Shown piece by piece: positions 55,493-64,000 of a DNA stretch of 64,000 nt. The position numbers were made by a program, and so were the translations under genes. The stretch's first letter is position 1; every line of letters begins with the position of its first letter. This DNA is from Phocaeicola salanitronis DSM 18170. Its GTDB lineage: Bacteria; Bacteroidota; Bacteroidia; Bacteroidales; Bacteroidaceae. The notes below the pieces were generated by a model. That model was given only the letters and a program-made list of their open reading frames with translations, did no database searches and was not told the origin of the DNA. Where the stretch lies: positions 3,806,001 to 3,870,000 of the forward strand of contig NC_015164.1 of the NCBI RefSeq assembly GCF_000190575.1. Direction: 5' to 3'.

Positions 55493-58360
55493 TTACTTAA
55501 TGGTCGGTTTTAGTTCATCGGGCGACTGGCGGGTGTACATGTTCACTTCGCCGGCAACCTTTTGGAAGAGGTCGCTGATTTGCTGGGGACTTACTTCATG
55601 TTGAGGGCGGAAGCTGTCGGAGTTCATGTAGTCGAGTATGGCTTTGCGCATCTGACGGGCAACGATGCGTTCGTCAAGATCGGTCGACAAGTCCATGCTG
55701 GTCATCATCAGTTTTCCATTCAGCACATTTGCTTCGAACAGCATACCGGCTTTCCGGCTTATGAACCATGTGTCGATGCTTTGCACAAGGGGTTGGAAGC
55801 CTTTGGGAAAATCGGTGAACTGCATCACCTGTGCCCTATTCAATAATTCCCACCATTGCAGGTCGCTATGATAATCGGTGGGGAATTGCTGGAAGAGCGG
55901 GTGGTGCGGATTGACCAAAATGCCCGTGGTATGGGGCGGACGCATCTTGAACCACGATGTATTCCAGAATACAGGGGTAAAGTCTTGCTTGATTTCTTTG
56001 CCGTAGCTGATTTTCCCGGCAGCGGTAATCAGTACGTTTCCTCCGGCCTGCAGGATGTCGAGGGCTTTTGTGTCGAGGCTATCGGTTACATAGACCTTAC
56101 CTTCCGAAACGGTTTCCGGAACAGGATAAACCCAGATATTCCAGTCGTTGACGACATCGGTTCCCTCTATCTTTACTTCCAGATTCAATTTGCGGGGTTT
56201 GCCGATAGCCGCAAGGGGACAAGCGACGTGTCCGATGGAGTTCAGCCCCAAGTCAAGGGATTTTACAGGGAATACACCTTTATTATATAGCGTGCCGTAT
56301 TCGTCGCGGAGCGTGTAGCTCACTTGGGCATTATCGCATGCCGAAGCGCCGAAGTGGGAAATTTCGATATCGGCTTCAAAAGTCTCATCGGTGTTCCATA
56401 CGAATTTCTGTGTCCGCATCAACGGTACGGTAGGAGCGCAGAAACGGCGCCACTCATCGGCATGAAGATAGCCTTTCTCTTCGAAGAAAGCATCGAGCAC
56501 ACCTACCAAGGCTGTCCCTTGTCCCGAATAGTCGTTGAGCGAAAGCAGCTGGAACCCTGCATAGTCGGGAGTACGCCGCATTTTCTCCAGTTCGTATTTG
56601 TAGCACAATGCTTGAAGTTTTCCGCTTGCCATCATAAACCAATAAGCGCGGTCTGCCATGTCGTTTTCAGCCAACAGGTCGCGGAATATCTCGAAGTTGA
56701 GTGCTTTATTCACACCGGTGTATTTCCCGATTTCGTTGAAATTAGGGAAGGCGCACCATTGTCCCATTTCGTGAGCTACGTAGGGCTGGCGCACCGTGTC
56801 CAGGTGGTTTTGAAAACGGTAATCATCATCGGTAGAGGGACGGCGTTTGTTCCAGGTCAGTCCGCGTGCTCCTGCTTTTACGTGATATTGGTTTCGGGGT
56901 TGCCATTGCCAGCCGTTTCCTACTGATGCGCCGGTATATACCCTTCTGGGATCGGTCTGTTTCCAGTAGTCTACAAATTTGCTGACCCATGCCACCCAGT
57001 TCCCGTAAGGTTCGTTGCCACATGCCAGCATGCAGAAGGAAGCATAGTTGCCGTAGTGCTTCACGATGGCTTGGGTTTCTTCCATCAGATAGGTATCGAT
57101 AGGTTCTCCGTTGCCGAGGCTGACTCCATGGTTGGGCCAGCTGGGACCTTCGGGTTGCAAGTAGAAACCTGTACGGTCGGCTGCACGGAAAGCCGCTTCG
57201 GGCGGGCAGTATGAATGGAAACGTACATGGTTCAACCCGTATGTTTTGCAGATATTGAAGATTTTCTCCCAGCTTTCCTCATCGGTGGGAGCATAGCCGG
57301 TCAGGGGAAATACACAGTTTTCTACCGTGCCTCGCAGCTGGGTCTTTCTTCCGTTGACGTAAAACCATTTCCCTTTGATTTCGAAGCTGCGCATGCCGAA
57401 CTCCACTTCGCGGACATCGGTGCCTGCCGGTGAAGATAGTTCGGCATGCAAACGATATAAGGCTGGAGAAAACTCGTCCCATAGCAGCATGTCCTCACCC
57501 ATGGGCAAGGTCATTTCTAATTTGTTCTCTCCTTTCTTCAGCCGGATATCCTGTTGAATGGGTGGAACGTTGTGCGAAACTGTAGTGTTGAAACTTTGGG
57601 CGGATAGCTTGACGGATGCCTGCCCGCTTCCCTGAACCGTTATCCGTACGCGTGCTTGCTTGTGTTCGATGTCGGGATATACCTGGATGTCTTCCAAGTA
57701 AACGGTGGGGAGGGCTTCCAGATACATGTCTCCTACGATGCCGTTCCAGTTGCCTTGTGTCTGGTCGGTCACGCTATGCGAGTCCATCCCTACATTATAG
57801 TCGGCTTTTATCCGGTTGTCCACCTTTACGGCAAGGATGAACTTGCCGGGTTGTACTTTACCGGTAAGGTCGTATTCGTGTGCCACGCTCAGGCTGTTGC
57901 AGCTTCCTGCCTTTTTCCCGTTTACCCATACGGTGGTTTCGATGTGCGGACGTTCCAAGTGCAGGATAATCCGCTTCCCTTTCCATCCGGCAGGAATTTT
58001 TACTTCTTTCTTATACCATGCCGCACCTACATAGTGTCTTGCGGGTGTAAGGAAGAAAGGATATTTCACGTTGCCCTCTTTCCGGTATTTTTCCATATAA
58101 GGGCTGTAATAATAAGAGCTGTCGTAGATGCTTCCAGTCCATTGGGTAGAAGCAGTGACAATATCGCCTTTCAGTTTTTCGGGCATGGAGCCTGGCAGGT
58201 TGATGCGGTCGTCCAGTGTTGAGGCAAACCATTTCTCTTTTTCTCCTACATCGTTCCGGTCCATGGAAAATTCCCATTCGCCGGACAGGTCAATCGTGTT
58301 TTGTGCTTGGCTTGTTACGCCGAGAAGTATGCATAATCCTATTAAAAAAATCTTTTTCAT
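55493..58360 (-). CDS. Glycoside hydrolase family 2 protein
   Basis: The protein has 955 residues with a signal peptide (MKKIFLIGLCILLGVTSQAQ), so probably periplasmic. Order: N-terminal sugar-binding jellyroll (TIDLSGEWEFSMD; GAAWYKKEVKIPAGWKGKRI), Ig-like domain, TIM barrel and beta-rich tail. The acid/base is E450 in CMLACGNEPYGNW and the nucleophile E531 in YVAHEMGQW. GH2 covers beta-galactosidase, beta-glucuronidase and beta-mannosidase; the subgroup cannot be chosen from these motifs, though neighbours favour a beta-galactoside or related linkage. Its start overlaps the GH35 stop by 4 nt. It is the last gene of the locus. Confidence 0.88.
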   Translation of the reverse strand: MKKIFLIGLCILLGVTSQAQNTIDLSGEWEFSMDRNDVGEKEKWFASTLDDRINLPGSMPEKLKGDIVTASTQWTGSIYDSSYYYSPYMEKYRKEGNVKYPFFLTPARHYVGAAWYKKEVKIPAGWKGKRIILHLERPHIETTVWVNGKKAGSCNSLSVAHEYDLTGKVQPGKFILAVKVDNRIKADYNVGMDSHSVTDQTQGNWNGIVGDMYLEALPTVYLEDIQVYPDIEHKQARVRITVQGSGQASVKLSAQSFNTTVSHNVPPIQQDIRLKKGENKLEMTLPMGEDMLLWDEFSPALYRLHAELSSPAGTDVREVEFGMRSFEIKGKWFYVNGRKTQLRGTVENCVFPLTGYAPTDEESWEKIFNICKTYGLNHVRFHSYCPPEAAFRAADRTGFYLQPEGPSWPNHGVSLGNGEPIDTYLMEETQAIVKHYGNYASFCMLACGNEPYGNWVAWVSKFVDYWKQTDPRRVYTGASVGNGWQWQPRNQYHVKAGARGLTWNKRRPSTDDDYRFQNHLDTVRQPYVAHEMGQWCAFPNFNEIGKYTGVNKALNFEIFRDLLAENDMADRAYWFMMASGKLQALCYKYELEKMRRTPDYAGFQLLSLNDYSGQGTALVGVLDAFFEEKGYLHADEWRRFCAPTVPLMRTQKFVWNTDETFEADIEISHFGASACDNAQVSYTLRDEYGTLYNKGVFPVKSLDLGLNSIGHVACPLAAIGKPRKLNLEVKIEGTDVVNDWNIWVYPVPETVSEGKVYVTDSLDTKALDILQAGGNVLITAAGKISYGKEIKQDFTPVFWNTSWFKMRPPHTTGILVNPHHPLFQQFPTDYHSDLQWWELLNRAQVMQFTDFPKGFQPLVQSIDTWFISRKAGMLFEANVLNGKLMMTSMDLSTDLDERIVARQMRKAILDYMNSDSFRPQHEVSPQQISDLFQKVAGEVNMYTRQSPDELKPTIK

Positions 58361-60384
58361 AATGGTATAATTGAAAGGTGGGTTACTTCTTCGCCCGGTT
58401 TATCGGCATTTGCTTCGCGAGGGAAATAAACCGGCATATTTTCTTGCAGGGGCAGGATGCGCAGTTCCAGTCGGTTGCAGTCTGCGGGTAGCCTCCATAG
58501 TCCGTACAGGAAGGGACGGCCGTTGTAGAAATTGTCGGCAATCAGCTTCCCGTCGGCATACAGCCGTGCCACGTCACCCCGGTAATTTATCTGGAGCAAT
58601 CTGTTTTCCCGTGACAGTCCGGACAAGTCGATGGTATAGACGGCGGCATCTTCGAAGTCGGCATCGGTGGGTGCTTCTGCTACCCGTTGCACACCGATGG
58701 TGATGTTGCGGTCCGGTCCGGCTTCTTTTATCTTGGAGAACCCGACATTTACGGCAGGGCTTTCTTCAGTCGCATCGGTAAGGAATAGCTTTTCGGCACT
58801 TTCCGAATCAAGCAGGTATATATTACGGTATACGGGACGTTCTGTTCCTTGCGGCTTGACATTGCGCAAGGTCTTGCCGTCTACGCATATTTCTGTAGGA
58901 ATGCCTTTGATTTGTTCCATGTAGATTTTCCCGTTCCTCTTGGCTATGATTTGTGCCGTGGCATACGCGATGCCGTCTATGTTTACCGGGAAGATGCATG
59001 ACGTTCCGGCAGGAATCGTCATCGGCTTGCGTGGAAACTGTGTGCCGCATACGTCGAATTGAATCCCTTTCTTGTCGCTTAAATCCTGCAGGCGCTCGTA
59101 GTTATTGACAAAGACAAAACCGCTTTGCCCGTTCGAGCGGTATGCCCAGCGCAGGTGACTGTCGTCTCCTTTCCGGATGTCTTGCGGGCAAGGGAACGAG
59201 GCTTCCATGGGTGCCAGCACTTCGGCATAGTCGTGCATGAACAGGTGCAGTTTCCGGAGCGAGTAGTAATGCGGGTTCTTCTGCCCGAACTCACCCAGCG
59301 GAGCTTGGAAATCGTACGTCTTTACCGGAAGGTCGTTGTAGTTGGTGCCGGGCGTACGCTGGTTCTCGTTCAGGTAAGTCAGCTTGCCGTCGGGATTGGT
59401 CCCTCCGTGATACATGTAATATCCCAGCAGGTTGCTTCCGCTTCCCAGTTTGACGATAGCCAGTGCGTAGGCATCTTCGGGGTAGGTATAGATGCGGCGG
59501 TGATACGAAGTCATCATGCCGCCTCCCAGCTCGCAGGTGAAATAAGGGTATTCCTGATTCGCCTTGTCGGTGGTCTCTTTCTGTTCGCCCAATTGCTCGG
59601 TGGCTATGGCGGTAGAACTGCGGAACGATTTAAAGTTGAATGCCTTGTAATAATTCCCGGCGGTCTCTTCGGTAGAACGGTCCCAAAATCCGTCAGCATA
59701 GTCGCCGTAAAGCGGAATCATTTCGCCGAAAGGTACGGGGCGGGTCAGTTCGGGCCATCCGGTGCGGGTGTAGAAAGGCAGGTCGAAGCCAATGGAAAGC
59801 GCCAGTTTTTTGAGCGCCATCAGGTAATCGCCGTTGCGTTGTTCGTTGTCGAATTGCAGGGCGATAACCGGTCCGCCGTCTTTCCATTGCAGACCGATGA
59901 CTTGCGAATAGATTTGCCGGTAAAGTGCGTCGGCATATCCCATGAAGGTTTCGTTGGTGTCGCGTGTCTTGCAACCTTTGGCAAATACCCAGTCGGGGAT
60001 GCCTCCGCAACGCACTTCGCCGTGGCAAAACGGACCGATGCGCAATACCACGGGCATTTGTTCTTCCTTGCAGATGTTCAGGAAGCGGCGCAAGTCTCGT
60101 TGTCCGCTCCAGTCGAAGATGCCTTCCTGCTCTTCTGTGTGGTTCCAGAATACATAATTGGCGATGAGGGTTACGCCGCCTTCTTTCATTTTCCGTATTT
60201 CGTTCCGCCATTCATCGGCAGGGATGCGTGAATAATGTATTTCTCCCATGACGGGGCACACACGTTTCCCGTTGACAATCAGGCTGTGTTTGTCCCATTG
60301 GATGTCATCGTTTTCTCTTGCGCTGCCGGTCAGCGGCGTTAAAAGCGCAAAGCAGGCTATGGCTGCCAGTTGAGTGATTTTCAT
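58357..60384 (-). CDS. Glycoside hydrolase family 35-like beta-galactosidase
   Basis: The protein has 675 residues with a signal peptide (LAAIACFALLTPLTGSA). The TIM barrel starts with GKRVCPVMGEIHYSRIPADE and NYVFWNHTEEQEGIFDWSG, both GH35 hallmarks. The acid/base is E181 (QFDNEQRNG; usual GH35 has NEYG) and the nucleophile is E285 (YFTCELGGGM). After about 400 residues beta-sandwich domains follow. The unusual residues around both active-site Glu suggest a divergent subfamily. It sits 26 nt after the DUF5107 gene and overlaps the GH2 gene, so both exo-enzymes are made together in the periplasm. Confidence 0.85.
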   Translation of the reverse strand: MKITQLAAIACFALLTPLTGSARENDDIQWDKHSLIVNGKRVCPVMGEIHYSRIPADEWRNEIRKMKEGGVTLIANYVFWNHTEEQEGIFDWSGQRDLRRFLNICKEEQMPVVLRIGPFCHGEVRCGGIPDWVFAKGCKTRDTNETFMGYADALYRQIYSQVIGLQWKDGGPVIALQFDNEQRNGDYLMALKKLALSIGFDLPFYTRTGWPELTRPVPFGEMIPLYGDYADGFWDRSTEETAGNYYKAFNFKSFRSSTAIATEQLGEQKETTDKANQEYPYFTCELGGGMMTSYHRRIYTYPEDAYALAIVKLGSGSNLLGYYMYHGGTNPDGKLTYLNENQRTPGTNYNDLPVKTYDFQAPLGEFGQKNPHYYSLRKLHLFMHDYAEVLAPMEASFPCPQDIRKGDDSHLRWAYRSNGQSGFVFVNNYERLQDLSDKKGIQFDVCGTQFPRKPMTIPAGTSCIFPVNIDGIAYATAQIIAKRNGKIYMEQIKGIPTEICVDGKTLRNVKPQGTERPVYRNIYLLDSESAEKLFLTDATEESPAVNVGFSKIKEAGPDRNITIGVQRVAEAPTDADFEDAAVYTIDLSGLSRENRLLQINYRGDVARLYADGKLIADNFYNGRPFLYGLWRLPADCNRLELRILPLQENMPVYFPREANADKPGEEVTHLSIIPL

Positions 60385-60409
60385 ACGTCGGATGCTTTTT
60401 AGTGTTCGT

Positions 60410-63400
60410 TTAAACTTGGGCGCATAGGCTTTCGAAAGCCTGTATGCCTTGGTGATTGATATCCAGGTTTTTCACCTCCTGCAGGTAGCGTTGTGACTTG
60501 GCTTTGTTACCCAGCCCGTAATAGCCTAAGGCAAGCATGTACTTGCAATGGATTTCGTTGCGTAAGTCCAGACTGTCTTCCCATATCAGCAGGTCGGGTA
60601 AAGATACGGCGAAATAATCCATTTTTACCTTGTCGAACAGATGTTTTTCGCCATAGTTGGTCAGTTTGTAGAAGCGTCCGTTTGCCTCGTCTTTCCTGCC
60701 CAGCTTCAGGAGTGCCAGTCCTTGGTAGAAAATCTTGTCGGGTTTGGCATCGTTGTAGTAGAGTGCGGCGGCGGGTTCGGTCGGTCCTATGGTGGCTTGT
60801 TCCCAGCAGGCTTTTGCCTTTTCTGTATTTCCCAATCCTTCGTAAGCGCATCCCAGGAAGTAATAGAAATCGTTTTCTTGTGCGCCGTACAGTTTTCCTT
60901 CGCCTAAGTGATGCGGATAGACCAGGCATTCTTCCAGCAGGCGGATGGCTTCTTCGTATTGCTTCGACGCCAAGGCTTGTTTTGCCAGTTCCACACGGGC
61001 GGTCTGGTATTGTGCCGGCACTTTGCCTTCGCCTCCTTCCCATGGGTGGAAAATGTGCCCGTCGAGCAAGGTCTTGGCTTCTTGGTATTGTCCGGTTTGA
61101 TTCAATAATGTGATTTCCTCCAGCAACAGGTCATCTCGGCTATTTACCAATTCTGGGTATTGTTGCAGGAATGCCAGCCGTTCGGCGTGCGGGCGTTGCA
61201 TCCGTTTGTAGAGCTGGTCGAGTTCCATCAGAATGCGTGCATCGGTCGTATCAAGCTGGAAGGCACGTTCCATGCATTCCACGGCAAGCGTTTCATCGTT
61301 CCGCTTGTTGAAGTAAGCCAAGGCGAGGTTACGCCATACCGTAGGGAAGGTGCCGTCTAATTTAGCGGATGCTTCCCAGTAGTTCAATGCCAAATCGTAC
61401 TGACGCTTGTCGTAATACAGGTTGCCCAGATAGTAGGGGGCTTTCGCATCGTTCGGGTTCTGGCTGATAGCGCATTGCAAGGCAAGGATGGCTTCCAGAC
61501 GGTTGGGGAAACAATAGTCCGGACAATAGGCGGCAGCATCGGCAAAAGCCTTTTCGGCTCCGTCCAGCCCGCCTTGCTTCAGGCACCAGCCCAAGTAATA
61601 ATAGGTCATCGGGGTTACGGCTTGTTCGCCGATAGCTGTCTGCCATACCGATGCGGCTTCTTCCCAACATCCGGCGGAGCAATAGTCAAGTGCGATTTCA
61701 TCGTAGTTGTTGGCATCTCGGCGCATCAGGCTCTTGAAGGTATTCAAGTCTTCTTCCGCTCCAGTCAGCAAGTATTTCTCAAAACGGCACCCGAAGTTGA
61801 ACTTGTCGATGTCAAGCGATTCGCTGATAAGGCGCAGTGCTTCATCCTTGTGTCCCATGTGGCGCAGGATTGCGGCTTTCAGTGCACGTGCCTTGTGGTT
61901 GTGCCAGTTACGTATCAGTGAGCGGTCTGTTTCGTATAGCGCGTCTTCCCATCGTCCTTGCATGACCGAAATTTGTGCGCAGGCAAAGTAGCCCGCATCC
62001 TGCCAGGCACTGTTCCATGTGGCTTTGTAGAAACGGTCGTAGGCTTCACCGATGCGTCCCTGATACTTCAGTGCCAATCCCAGGTTGTAGATAGGCTCTC
62101 CGTCGTACGGGTTGGGGTTGCGCTTCTGCCATACTTTCACGGCGGTGCGGAGGTATTGTTCCGCTTTGGCGAAGCGTCCTTTGCGGATGTACCACAAGCC
62201 CAGGGCATTGTTGTTGCGTATGTCCAGCGGGTCGCGACGCAAGGCTTCCTCGTAATAGTCCACCGGATTGTAGGTGGCGTGGCGGTATTGTTCCAGGTGC
62301 AGCCCGGTCAGGTAGAGCTGTTCGGTAGTCTTGATTTCTTCGGGGAGCAAAGCGGCTTCGGCTGCATCGGGGATGGGTTTCACTTCATCCGGTTCGGTGT
62401 GCCAGTACAACACTTCACGTCCTTTGGTGGTAATGCTCAGGCACAGGCGGTCGAAGCGTTCGCCTTCCGTGTTTACCGTTTCATCCAAGAGCTGTTCGGG
62501 AGTGAGGGTCACCTCTTGGTCGTAATAGACTTTCCCGTCTTCCCCTTTCAAGGTCACGCGCACTTCCTGACGCGAAGTGGCGAATACCTTGAAGCGCACC
62601 TTGCCTTCGCCTTCTGGGTCGATGTTCATCAGCAAGTCTTTGGTGGCGTTTTTCACGATGCCCAGTTCGCGGTAGGGGAGGAAGTATTGGGTGAAGCTTT
62701 TCTCTTCATACGGCTGGAGCCACGTAAAGTCGGGCTGGTTTTCGGTGTAGACTCCTGCCATCAGTTCGATGTAAGGTCCGTCCTCATCGGTCAGGTTGCG
62801 GTCCCAGGCACGTCCGAAGTCTCCGTTACCCCACGTCCATTGCTTCTTGCCCGGAGATACATGGTGGCTTGCCACGTGAAGCATGCCGGCGCGGGTATCG
62901 TTCTCATAACCGCCTTCGAAGTCGAAGCGCGAGTTGACTCCCATGTACGAGGTAGGCACCTTGATGTTCTTGTAGTTCGAGATGTCAACTCCTGCCGAAT
63001 AGTCCATCTTGTAATATGTGCCCGTGGCGATAGGGAAACTCGATACGGCACGTTTCCCGTGGTCGAACACCGCATTAATGTCGGGCGGGAACACGCTTTG
63101 GTAATGGTCGTTCACCGCTACGGCAGGGTTTGCCCACCACAGGAAGGTCTGGGGCACATCGGTGCGGTTATAAAGCACGCCTTTGATTTCGAGGTAAGCG
63201 CATCCCGGGCGCAAGGTGAAGCCTGCCATGCCTTTTTGGTGGAACATCCGTTCCATTTCGCTTACCCATACCGTTACGCTTCCGTCGGCATTCTCTTCGA
63301 TGGTGCAATCTACCGGCATATACGTGCTGGGGCGGTGGTGTTGCGGCCAGTTGAATTCGATGCCGCCCGAAATCCACGGTCCGGCAAGCCCTACCAGAGC

Positions 63401-63697
63401 GGGCTTGATGACATGGTTGTAATAGATAAAGTGTCGTTTCTTGATTTTATCGTATGCCATCTGTATGCGTCCGCCCAGTTCGGGGAGCACCATGACCTTG
63501 ATGTACTCGTTCTCCAGATAAACCGCATGATAGGTCTTGTCGGTCTTCTCGTCGGCGATGGATTCGATGACAGGGTAGGGATAAACCACGCCGCTGCTTC
63601 CCTGATAGACACGTTTCTCCAAAAATATCGGGTTCTTTTCGGGTTTCCCCACTTCGTAGGTAGGGATAACCACATCTTCTTTCCAAGCTTTTACCAT
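60410..63697 (-). CDS. DUF5107 domain protein with TPR repeats
   Basis: The protein has 1095 residues and no signal peptide, so it is cytoplasmic. Residues 1-340 are DUF5107, a beta-supersandwich similar in look to aldose epimerases/GH-like proteins (VMVLPELGGRIQMAYDKIKK, WISGGIEFNWPQHH, ELMAGVYTENQPDF). Residues 460-1095 are tetratricopeptide repeats (YYEEALRRDPLDIRNNNALG; EGRIGEAYDRF-like units; ALNYWEASAKLDGTFPTVWR). Related proteins are found in sugar-use loci of many phyla and are sometimes proposed as sugar-processing enzymes; the activity is unproven here. It lies 49 nt downstream of the sugar porter gene and 25 nt upstream of GH35, in one operon. Confidence 0.85.
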   Translation of the reverse strand: MVKAWKEDVVIPTYEVGKPEKNPIFLEKRVYQGSSGVVYPYPVIESIADEKTDKTYHAVYLENEYIKVMVLPELGGRIQMAYDKIKKRHFIYYNHVIKPALVGLAGPWISGGIEFNWPQHHRPSTYMPVDCTIEENADGSVTVWVSEMERMFHQKGMAGFTLRPGCAYLEIKGVLYNRTDVPQTFLWWANPAVAVNDHYQSVFPPDINAVFDHGKRAVSSFPIATGTYYKMDYSAGVDISNYKNIKVPTSYMGVNSRFDFEGGYENDTRAGMLHVASHHVSPGKKQWTWGNGDFGRAWDRNLTDEDGPYIELMAGVYTENQPDFTWLQPYEEKSFTQYFLPYRELGIVKNATKDLLMNIDPEGEGKVRFKVFATSRQEVRVTLKGEDGKVYYDQEVTLTPEQLLDETVNTEGERFDRLCLSITTKGREVLYWHTEPDEVKPIPDAAEAALLPEEIKTTEQLYLTGLHLEQYRHATYNPVDYYEEALRRDPLDIRNNNALGLWYIRKGRFAKAEQYLRTAVKVWQKRNPNPYDGEPIYNLGLALKYQGRIGEAYDRFYKATWNSAWQDAGYFACAQISVMQGRWEDALYETDRSLIRNWHNHKARALKAAILRHMGHKDEALRLISESLDIDKFNFGCRFEKYLLTGAEEDLNTFKSLMRRDANNYDEIALDYCSAGCWEEAASVWQTAIGEQAVTPMTYYYLGWCLKQGGLDGAEKAFADAAAYCPDYCFPNRLEAILALQCAISQNPNDAKAPYYLGNLYYDKRQYDLALNYWEASAKLDGTFPTVWRNLALAYFNKRNDETLAVECMERAFQLDTTDARILMELDQLYKRMQRPHAERLAFLQQYPELVNSRDDLLLEEITLLNQTGQYQEAKTLLDGHIFHPWEGGEGKVPAQYQTARVELAKQALASKQYEEAIRLLEECLVYPHHLGEGKLYGAQENDFYYFLGCAYEGLGNTEKAKACWEQATIGPTEPAAALYYNDAKPDKIFYQGLALLKLGRKDEANGRFYKLTNYGEKHLFDKVKMDYFAVSLPDLLIWEDSLDLRNEIHCKYMLALGYYGLGNKAKSQRYLQEVKNLDINHQGIQAFESLCAQV

Positions 63698-63746
63698 AAT
63701 CGTATGTAGAGTTAATAATGAATAGTTGATAATTAATAGTGAATAA

Positions 63747-64000
63747 TCATTTCAGCAACTCCCGTTCCAGTTCTTCCAGCGACTTGCCTTTCGTTTCGGG
63801 CAATTTCTTCAGGAAGAAGAGGAAACCTGCCAGACAGATGCAGGCATAAATCCAAAAGGTGCCGCTCGTGCCGAGGCCGGCATTGAGGAAGGGGAAGGTA
63901 TAGGTCAGCGTACAGCTTGCCACCCACAGGGCAAACGTTCCTGTTGCTACCGCTACGGCACGTACCCGGTTGGGGAATATCTCGGAGAGCAATACCCACG
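63747..64000 (-). CDS. MFS sugar porter, C-terminal part (cut by right edge)
   Basis: Only the last 84 codons lie in the window; the frame is open to base 64000, so the start is outside. WVLLSEIFPNRVR is the well-known sugar-porter motif after the tenth membrane segment, then two hydrophobic segments, and LPETKGKSLEELERELL contains the PETKG signature of the SP family (XylE/GalP/GLUT-like). It should import a monosaccharide across the inner membrane by proton symport. As the first visible gene of the operon it would take up the sugar released by the GH35 and GH2 enzymes. Confidence 0.88.
   Translation of the reverse strand, partial: WVLLSEIFPNRVRAVAVATGTFALWVASCTLTYTFPFLNAGLGTSGTFWIYACICLAGFLFFLKKLPETKGKSLEELERELLK

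Noticed and set aside
61958..63709. 583-codon open frame on the plus strand
   Set aside because: It mirrors the DUF5107-TPR gene, which has consistent operon spacing and repeats; the antisense frame shows no recognisable motif.

Overview
The window looks like a chromosomal segment of a Bacteroidaceae bacterium (Bacteroides/Phocaeicola-like). The grounds are many promoters of the TTG/TTTG - about 20 nt - TAnnTTTG type, proteins typical of that group (DUF4906, DUF1573, DUF3737, DUF5686, DUF5107, an M56 peptidase with a TonB tail, RibBA, LptF/G, RNA-degradosome-type Ppk), and intergenic spaces filled with inverted repeats. The species cannot be fixed from sequence alone.

Layout. 0-7 kb: the end of an A+T-rich DUF4906 surface-protein gene, a DUF4143 AAA ATPase, a repeat-rich gap, an AsmA-like protein and a Smr-domain protein. 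7-16 kb: a large alpha-2-macroglobulin-like protein, a DUF1573 protein, meaB and a Gdx/SugE-type SMR exporter. 16-20 kb: a SIMPL protein and a lipoprotein, an exported CMD-cupin fusion and a DUF3737 protein, with several small MITE-like elements between them.

20.4-29.7 kb: a tight nine-gene operon with the parts of a dissociated fatty-acid/polyene synthase (ketosynthase, acyl carrier protein, two hot-dog proteins, ketoreductase, RetSat/CrtI-like flavoenzyme). It is flanked by a GNAT-like protein, a CDP-alcohol phosphatidyltransferase-like membrane protein and a DUF5686 outer-membrane protein. This is my best candidate for an undescribed system. The two hot-dog proteins look complementary: one keeps the FabZ-type Glu and lacks the His, the other keeps the His and lacks the Glu. 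That suggests one heterodimeric dehydratase making an unusual acyl chain for a membrane lipid.

30-46 kb: a secreted His/Arg-rich protein; an AsmA-like/GT51 fusion with a hairpin leader; aspC, a Bax-inhibitor-1 protein, ribBA, an LptF/G permease and a START-like protein on the minus strand; a large concentric palindrome beside twin tRNA-Met(CAT) genes; a YgbA-type protein; pfkA; a HAD phosphatase; an orphan HicB-like protein; an LpxH-like/glycosyltransferase pair.

44-64 kb: an overlapping ppk-ppx pair; a BlaI repressor and BlaR1-like M56/TonB/plug protein with an operator inside the promoter; a GH28 enzyme; radical SAM and flavodiiron proteins; a Sua5/YrdC protein; an MscS channel; and a minus-strand galactoside-use locus (MFS sugar porter cut by the right edge, DUF5107-TPR, GH35, GH2).

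Most long gaps hold repeat families: a GTAGGGGCG stem-loop element (3 copies), a 28-bp palindrome (2), a MITE-like family in long and short forms (4), CGCAGATT-type inverted repeats, and two arrays with 22-bp period. No CRISPR array, rRNA, transposase or phage genes were seen.
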